Positions 60,075-64,000 of a DNA stretch of 64,000 nucleotides are shown one piece after another. A program made the translations under genes and the position numbers. Source of the DNA: an uncultured bacterium (GTDB taxonomy: Bacteria; Planctomycetota; Phycisphaerae; Phycisphaerales; SM1A02); NCBI GenBank assembly GCA_903891095.1, contig CAITDI010000011.1, positions 1 to 64,000 of the forward strand, in the 5' to 3' direction. The notes under the pieces are model-generated. The model was given only the letters and a program-made list of their open reading frames with translations, ran no database searches and was not told where the DNA came from. The first letter of the stretch is position 1, and every line of letters begins with the position of its first letter.

Positions 60075-61025
60075 TCACGCCCTGGGCTTGCCGCTTCCCG
60101 CAGCGCCGACGAGCTCGCTCACCGAGCGGCAGCCCTGGCGCGCGACCCACTTCTCGAGTCCGTCGACCACCGCAAGCGGCGCGCGCGGATCGATGAAGAG
60201 CGCCGTGCCCATCCCGACCGCCGTCGCGCCCGCGAGGATGAACTCCGCCGCGTCACGCCAGTTGCACACGCCGCCGAGACCGATGATCGGCACTCCCTCG
60301 TCCTTCGCGACGCTGCGCCACACGTCGTGCACCATGCGCACCACGATCGGATGGATGCCTGGACCCGACAGCCCGCCGCGCCCGCGCGAGAGCCGGAACG
60401 CGCGCGTCTCGACGTCGATCGCCATCGCGCTGAAGGTGTTCGACACGACCAGCGCCTGCGCGCCGCCGTCGACCGCTGCGCGCGCCATCGCGACGATGTC
60501 GCCGACGTTCGGCGAGAGCTTGACGATCAGCGGCTTCGAGCGCACCGCGGGCTTGATCTCCGCAAGCAGCGCGCGCAGCGCCTGCGGATGCTCGCCGAAC
60601 TGCAGTCCGTCGGAGGTGTTCGGGCACGACACGTTGAGCTCGACCGCGGCGATCTCGCCCGCGCCGTCGAAGCGCGACGCGACCGCGAGGTACTCGTCGA
60701 CCGAGTGTCCCGCGACCGAGCCGATGAGCTTGCACGGCAGCCCGCGCGCGGCGGGGAGCTTGTCCGCGATGAAGCGGTCGAGCCCGACGTTCGCGAGGCC
60801 GATCGCGTTGAGCATGCCCGCGGGGCTGTCGATGATGCGCCACGGCGCGTTGCCGTCGCGCGGCTCGACGGTGATCGACTTAGTCGTGACCGCGCCGACA
60901 CGGCCGAGCGGGAACGCGTCGGCGACCTCGTTCACGTAGCCGCAGGTGCCAGCCGCCAGGACGACGGGGTTGGCGAGCGAGATGCCGGCGAGGTTGACCG
61001 CGAGACCAGTCGTGGGCAGGGGCAT
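60075..61025 (-). CDS. pyrD: dihydroorotate dehydrogenase (class 1B-like)
   Basis: This 316-residue class 1 dihydroorotate dehydrogenase oxidises dihydroorotate to orotate in pyrimidine synthesis. It is FMN-dependent. The catalytic base Cys is in LNVSCPNTSDGLQFGEHP. ANPVVLAAGTCGY, AVTTKSITVEPRDGN, KLSPNV, NTFSAMAID and the FMN-phosphate loop GLGGVCNW...AGATAVGMGTA are complete. The Cys base and NTFxAMAID favour class 1B, which uses an iron-sulfur PyrK subunit, but no pyrK gene is nearby. The ATG at 61025 is preferred to GTG 21 bp upstream because it matches the family N terminus. A TACGAT box lies 9 nt upstream of it. Confidence 0.93.
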   Translation of the reverse strand: MPLPTTGLAVNLAGISLANPVVLAAGTCGYVNEVADAFPLGRVGAVTTKSITVEPRDGNAPWRIIDSPAGMLNAIGLANVGLDRFIADKLPAARGLPCKLIGSVAGHSVDEYLAVASRFDGAGEIAAVELNVSCPNTSDGLQFGEHPQALRALLAEIKPAVRSKPLIVKLSPNVGDIVAMARAAVDGGAQALVVSNTFSAMAIDVETRAFRLSRGRGGLSGPGIHPIVVRMVHDVWRSVAKDEGVPIIGLGGVCNWRDAAEFILAGATAVGMGTALFIDPRAPLAVVDGLEKWVARQGCRSVSELVGAAGSGKPRA

Positions 61026-61034
61026 GGGGCGCGG

Positions 61035-61040
61035 ATCGTA
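61035..61040 (-). promoter_or_regulatory. candidate -10 box (TACGAT) of pyrD
   Basis: Minus-strand TACGAT ends 9 nt before the pyrD ATG at 61025. It would read through pyrD, the zincin and perhaps the TPR-YggX gene. Confidence 0.45.
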
Positions 61041-61066
61041 CCGCACGCGCCGCCTGTTGATTCACA

Positions 61067-61134
61067 TCACTGACGCGGGCCCGTTACTGACACGGCCCCG
61101 TCACTGGCACGGCCCCGTCACTGGCACGGCCCCC
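61067..61134. repeat. 17-bp tandem repeat across the FG-GAP protein stop codon
   Basis: Four units of 17 bp (61067, 61084, 61101, 61118) share the pattern tcactggcacggccccg. The last unit includes the stop codon of the FG-GAP gene (61118-61120, minus strand), and the three others are non-coding copies after it. Confidence 0.75.
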
Positions 61135-63643
61135 ATGCATTCAGGATCACCGCCAGGTCGCTCGCGCTCACGATCCCGTCGCCGTTGAGGTCGGGCGAGG
61201 TTCCGCCCCAGCTGTTGAGGAGGGTCGCGAGATCGGCCGCGTCGACCGTGTGGTCGCCGTTGAGATCGGCGGGGCACGGCTGCGGCGCGTTGCACTGGAA
61301 TGCGGTCACGATGAACTCGTCGACGCCCGCTTCGGTGGTCGAGTTGTTCGGCTGGTCGGCCGCGACAAAGCGCACGCGCACCGTCGAGTTGAGCGTCACG
61401 AAGTCGTTGAGCAGGTACGTGCGCGCGTTCCACGCCGTGTTGATGTTGGTCTTGATCTGCTCCATCAGCACCCACGGGCCGCCGTTCGACACCTCGACGC
61501 GGAACGTATCGATCTCCGCCGTCGTGTTGCTCGCGATGTCGTCGCAGAAGTACCAGAGCGACACCGTCAGCGAGGCAGCGCTCGCGGCCGACAGGTCGAT
61601 CGCGGGCGAGGTCAGCGTCGTCGGTCCGCCGTCGAGGTCCTGCGACGAAGCGGTACCGCCCGCAGCGCCGAGTCCCGTCACGAAGCACTTGGTTCCCGAG
61701 CCAGGCGTCGCGTCCGCGGTCGGCGAAGCGATGTTGGTGCCGCTCGCGGTGCCGATCGGCACGCCCGCGGCCCACGCGCCCGAGGTCACCGTCGCATCGC
61801 TCGTCACGGTCCACGCCGAGACGTCGCCCTCGAAGCTCTGCGCCATCGTCACCGACGAACTCGTCCGCGCGACAGCCGTGTAGTACAAGCCGGGCGCGCC
61901 GGCAGGATCCGTGCTGGTTCCGCCGTTCGAGAGATCGGCCGCGACGTAGTAGCGCAGGTTCGGTCCGCACGTCAGCGGCGGGAACGTCGCCAGCAGCATT
62001 CCAGGCACCTCGTCCGACATCGGATAGCCCGTGTACGAGACGCCGCCGTTGGTGGAGACATACAGCTTGGCCGTCCCCGGCACGATCGTGCCGCCGCCCG
62101 TGATCGATGTGCGCACGACGAACGAATTCGTCGTCGTCGGATCGACCGCCGTCGGCCGACCGCTCGGATACGAGAACGAGATGAAGATCGGCGGGTGGTT
62201 GATGAACACCTCGATGCCGCCGCAGCGGCCCACGATGAGGTCGAGCCAGCCGTCGCCGTTGATGTCGACCGTCGCGACGTCAAACAGCGAGTCCTGGCTC
62301 GCCGCGGGCAGCAGCAGTCCCTGCTCGTCGAGGAGCAGCGTGCCGACCACGCCGGTGTTGCGATAGATGTGCGTGCGGCGTCCCGTCGTCGGGCAGAACG
62401 GCCCGAGGTCGGCATCGACGTCGCAGATGATCACATCGGGCTTGCCGTCGTTGTCGAGGTCGGCCACGCGCGTGGTGTTGCCGAACTCGTTCAGGCTGTC
62501 CGCGATCGTGTACGAGGTGAACGACGCGTAGCCGCTCACGTTGTTGCCCGCGTTGATGAGGATCTTGTCCTGGCCGTCGTCGACGACCACGAGGTCGAGC
62601 TTGCCGTCGCCGTTGAGATCGGCCTTGTCGATGAAGTACGGCGCGCCCGCGACCGCCTGCACGGGACCGTTGAAGCTCGTCCCGAGGCCGTCGGCCTTCG
62701 AGTAGATCACCGCGACGTCCTGGCCCGCGACAAGCGTGTTCACGCGCACGACGTCGAGCTTGCCGTCGCCGTTCATGTCGGCCGCGAGCGCCGAGTTGCC
62801 GAACGCCGACGCGAGCTGCGGCGCCGTCATCCGCGTCGTGTCCGTGTCGACGAAGTAGCCCGGGTTCGCCGCGCCTTCGTTCACGAGGAACTTGTTGTTG
62901 AAGTCGTTCGTCGCGACCTCCGCCGGGCTCTGCTGGCACTCGCCCGCATCGAGCGTGTCGCCGTCGGCGTTGAGGTCGATGCAGATCGTGCCGCTCGTCT
63001 CAGGCGTGTCGTAGTCGGTGTAGTAGATGTCGACGTACCCGTCGCCCGTAAAGTCGCCGATCGCCGCGTCGCAGAAGCGCGGGTTCGCGATCGAGCCGTT
63101 CGCCGCGAAGAGCTGCGGGATGCGCGCGTCCTCGAAGCGGAATCCGCGCCAATGGCCCGTCTTGTCGTTGCCGAGGTTGCGGTACACGCGCGGCTGCCCG
63201 AGCAGCGTCGACACGAGGTCGCTCATCGTCGTCGCGGTCACGAGGTCGAGCCAGCCGTCGTTGTCGACGTCGACCGCCTTCACGTCGCGGTCGTTCGCGG
63301 CATCGAGCATGCCCTGCGAGCCCGCGTCGTCCGCCGCGCTGCCGAACTCGACGGTGCGGTCGACGAGCACGCCGCCTTCGTTCATCAGCAGGATGTCGCG
63401 GAACCCGCCCTGGATCGATCCCGGGAACTTGCGCATGCACACCACGTCGGTGTCGCCGTCATGGTCGAAGTCGCCCCATGCGAAGTCCTTCTCGAGGTTG
63501 TCGCTCACGACGAGGCTCGGCGACGCGACGAGTCGCGTCGAGGTCTCGTTGACGTAGTTGACCCACTGCGCGCTCGCCGAGCTGGCGATGAGGCTCGCAA
63601 TGAAGATCGTGGTGGTCTTGATTTGCATGTGCCTGAAGATCAT
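61118..63643 (-). CDS. secreted FG-GAP/VCBS-repeat protein with dockerin-like tail
   Basis: This 841-residue secreted protein has a signal peptide MIFRHMQIKTTTIFIASLIA ending SSASAQ. The N-terminal half (about 55-410) contains FG-GAP/VCBS repeats with calcium loops, for example FDHDGDTDVVCM, VDNDGWLDLVTA, TGDGYVDIYYTD and NGDGKLDVVRV, which build a seven-bladed propeller. A beta domain of unknown type (about 470-760) follows, and the tail has two dockerin-like repeats (ADLNGDHTVDAADLATLLN, then PDLNGDGIVSASDLAVILN). It is probably a surface or secreted binding protein. The ATG at 63643 has AGAAGG 6-7 nt upstream. A longer reading that includes the neighbouring dockerin frame was rejected. Confidence 0.85.
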   Translation of the reverse strand: MIFRHMQIKTTTIFIASLIASSASAQWVNYVNETSTRLVASPSLVVSDNLEKDFAWGDFDHDGDTDVVCMRKFPGSIQGGFRDILLMNEGGVLVDRTVEFGSAADDAGSQGMLDAANDRDVKAVDVDNDGWLDLVTATTMSDLVSTLLGQPRVYRNLGNDKTGHWRGFRFEDARIPQLFAANGSIANPRFCDAAIGDFTGDGYVDIYYTDYDTPETSGTICIDLNADGDTLDAGECQQSPAEVATNDFNNKFLVNEGAANPGYFVDTDTTRMTAPQLASAFGNSALAADMNGDGKLDVVRVNTLVAGQDVAVIYSKADGLGTSFNGPVQAVAGAPYFIDKADLNGDGKLDLVVVDDGQDKILINAGNNVSGYASFTSYTIADSLNEFGNTTRVADLDNDGKPDVIICDVDADLGPFCPTTGRRTHIYRNTGVVGTLLLDEQGLLLPAASQDSLFDVATVDINGDGWLDLIVGRCGGIEVFINHPPIFISFSYPSGRPTAVDPTTTNSFVVRTSITGGGTIVPGTAKLYVSTNGGVSYTGYPMSDEVPGMLLATFPPLTCGPNLRYYVAADLSNGGTSTDPAGAPGLYYTAVARTSSSVTMAQSFEGDVSAWTVTSDATVTSGAWAAGVPIGTASGTNIASPTADATPGSGTKCFVTGLGAAGGTASSQDLDGGPTTLTSPAIDLSAASAASLTVSLWYFCDDIASNTTAEIDTFRVEVSNGGPWVLMEQIKTNINTAWNARTYLLNDFVTLNSTVRVRFVAADQPNNSTTEAGVDEFIVTAFQCNAPQPCPADLNGDHTVDAADLATLLNSWGGTSPDLNGDGIVSASDLAVILNAWGPCQ

Positions 63644-63672
63644 GGTTGCCTTCTGGTTCGTCCGTCGCGTGC

Positions 63673-64000
63673 TCAGTGGCACGGACCCCAGTTGCCAAGG
63701 AGAAGCGCGATGTCCACCGCGTTCGTGATGCCGTTGTGGTCGAGGTCGCCCTGTCCGGGTGCGCCCCAGTTGTTGAGCAGGATGGCGATGTCCGCCGCGC
63801 CGACCTGGCCGTTGTGATCGAGGTCGGCAGGGCACACGACGCAGTCGTCGGGCACGCCGTTGAAGTCCGCGTCAGGCGAACCGTTGTAGATCTCGACGAA
63901 GTCGACGATGCCGTCGCCATCGCAGTCCGCCGTCGGGTCGAGCCCGTCGCGCGCAGCCGCGGCGAGGAAGCCATTCACGTCCACCTGGCCGATCGTGCCG
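63673..64000 (-). CDS. C-terminal part of a dockerin-type secreted protein (truncated by window end)
   Basis: This open frame runs off the right edge of the window, so its N terminus is missing. The visible part has EF-hand-like calcium loops: CDGDGIVDFVEIY, PDADFNGVPDD, ADLDHNGQVGAADIAILLNN and GDLDHNGITNAVDIALLLGN. It ends in WGPCH, just as the downstream gene ends in WGPCQ, so the two secreted proteins share a tail type. The stop at 63673 lies 30 bp before the start of the FG-GAP gene. The full protein is likely to be large and exported. Function unknown. Confidence 0.75.
   Translation of the reverse strand, partial: GTIGQVDVNGFLAAAARDGLDPTADCDGDGIVDFVEIYNGSPDADFNGVPDDCVVCPADLDHNGQVGAADIAILLNNWGAPGQGDLDHNGITNAVDIALLLGNWGPCH

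Overview
The window is 64 kb of very GC-rich DNA from a free-living bacterium, most likely a planctomycete of the class Phycisphaerae. This is inferred from three things. Secreted proteins end in a dockerin-like module of the form ADLNGDGxVxxxDLAxLLxxWG. There is a MoxR/DUF58/von Willebrand operon. Lipoproteins are numerous, and many genes are coupled by ATGA stop/start overlaps. No rRNA, tRNA, CRISPR array, integrase or transposase gene was recognised. Almost all of the window is chromosomal housekeeping and cell-envelope gene content.

Layout. 1-3.1 kb: a DJ-1/PfpI protein and a secreted subtilase with PA14 and dockerin modules. 3.4-6.4 kb: lutABC (lactate oxidation) on the minus strand. 6.4-7.9 kb: three small lipoproteins of lower GC. 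8.1-11.1 kb: a LolD/FtsX-type ABC pair, divergent from a ZnuA-like metal-binding protein. 11.1-14.9 kb: an endonuclease/exonuclease/phosphatase protein converging on trpB and pssA. 14.9-21.3 kb: a lipoprotein, a LOG-family protein and a giant AsmA-like protein. 21.4-29.2 kb: an SDR reductase, a TPR lipoprotein, valS, a gluzincin-like lipoprotein, rsmD and an alpha/beta hydrolase. 29.4-35.0 kb: a multidomain sialate-esterase-like protein, a zinc-ribbon membrane protein and an alpha-toroid protein. 35.2-38.5 kb: cheX, a CheY-like regulator, a FapA-like protein and ispD. 38.9-42.7 kb: feoA-feoB and a small membrane partner, a PilZ protein and a Bfd-like ferredoxin. 42.8-48.8 kb: a Gln/Gly-rich membrane protein, an iron-type binding protein, and an ABC permease fused in frame to an NHL-repeat lipoprotein. 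48.8-55.9 kb: a vWA/MoxR/DUF58/vWA operon. 56.3-58.9 kb: a lower-GC pair, TerB-like/BRCT plus DUF4041/T5orf172 nuclease-like. 59-64 kb: a TPR-YggX fusion, a zincin, pyrD and two dockerin-type secreted proteins.

How the parts fit together. Iron recurs as a theme: feoAB, a Bfd-like protein, an FbpA/FbpB-like importer without a nearby ATPase, and a YggX-like domain. Envelope maintenance is the other theme: AsmA-like protein, LolD/FtsX, many lipoproteins and MoxR/vWA. c-di-GMP and chemotaxis parts (PilZ, CheX, CheY) occur without motility structural genes nearby.

Three signals go beyond ordinary gene content. First, a TANNNT -10 box lies exactly 6 nt before the start codon of seven separate genes, as expected for leaderless transcripts. 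Second, short tandem repeats span or abut stop codons of several genes. Third, two dispersed families of palindromic intergenic repeats (here called A and B) fill the longer gaps. The two most unusual coding observations are the permease-NHL fusion and the BRCT plus DUF4041/T5orf172 pair behind a repeat array.
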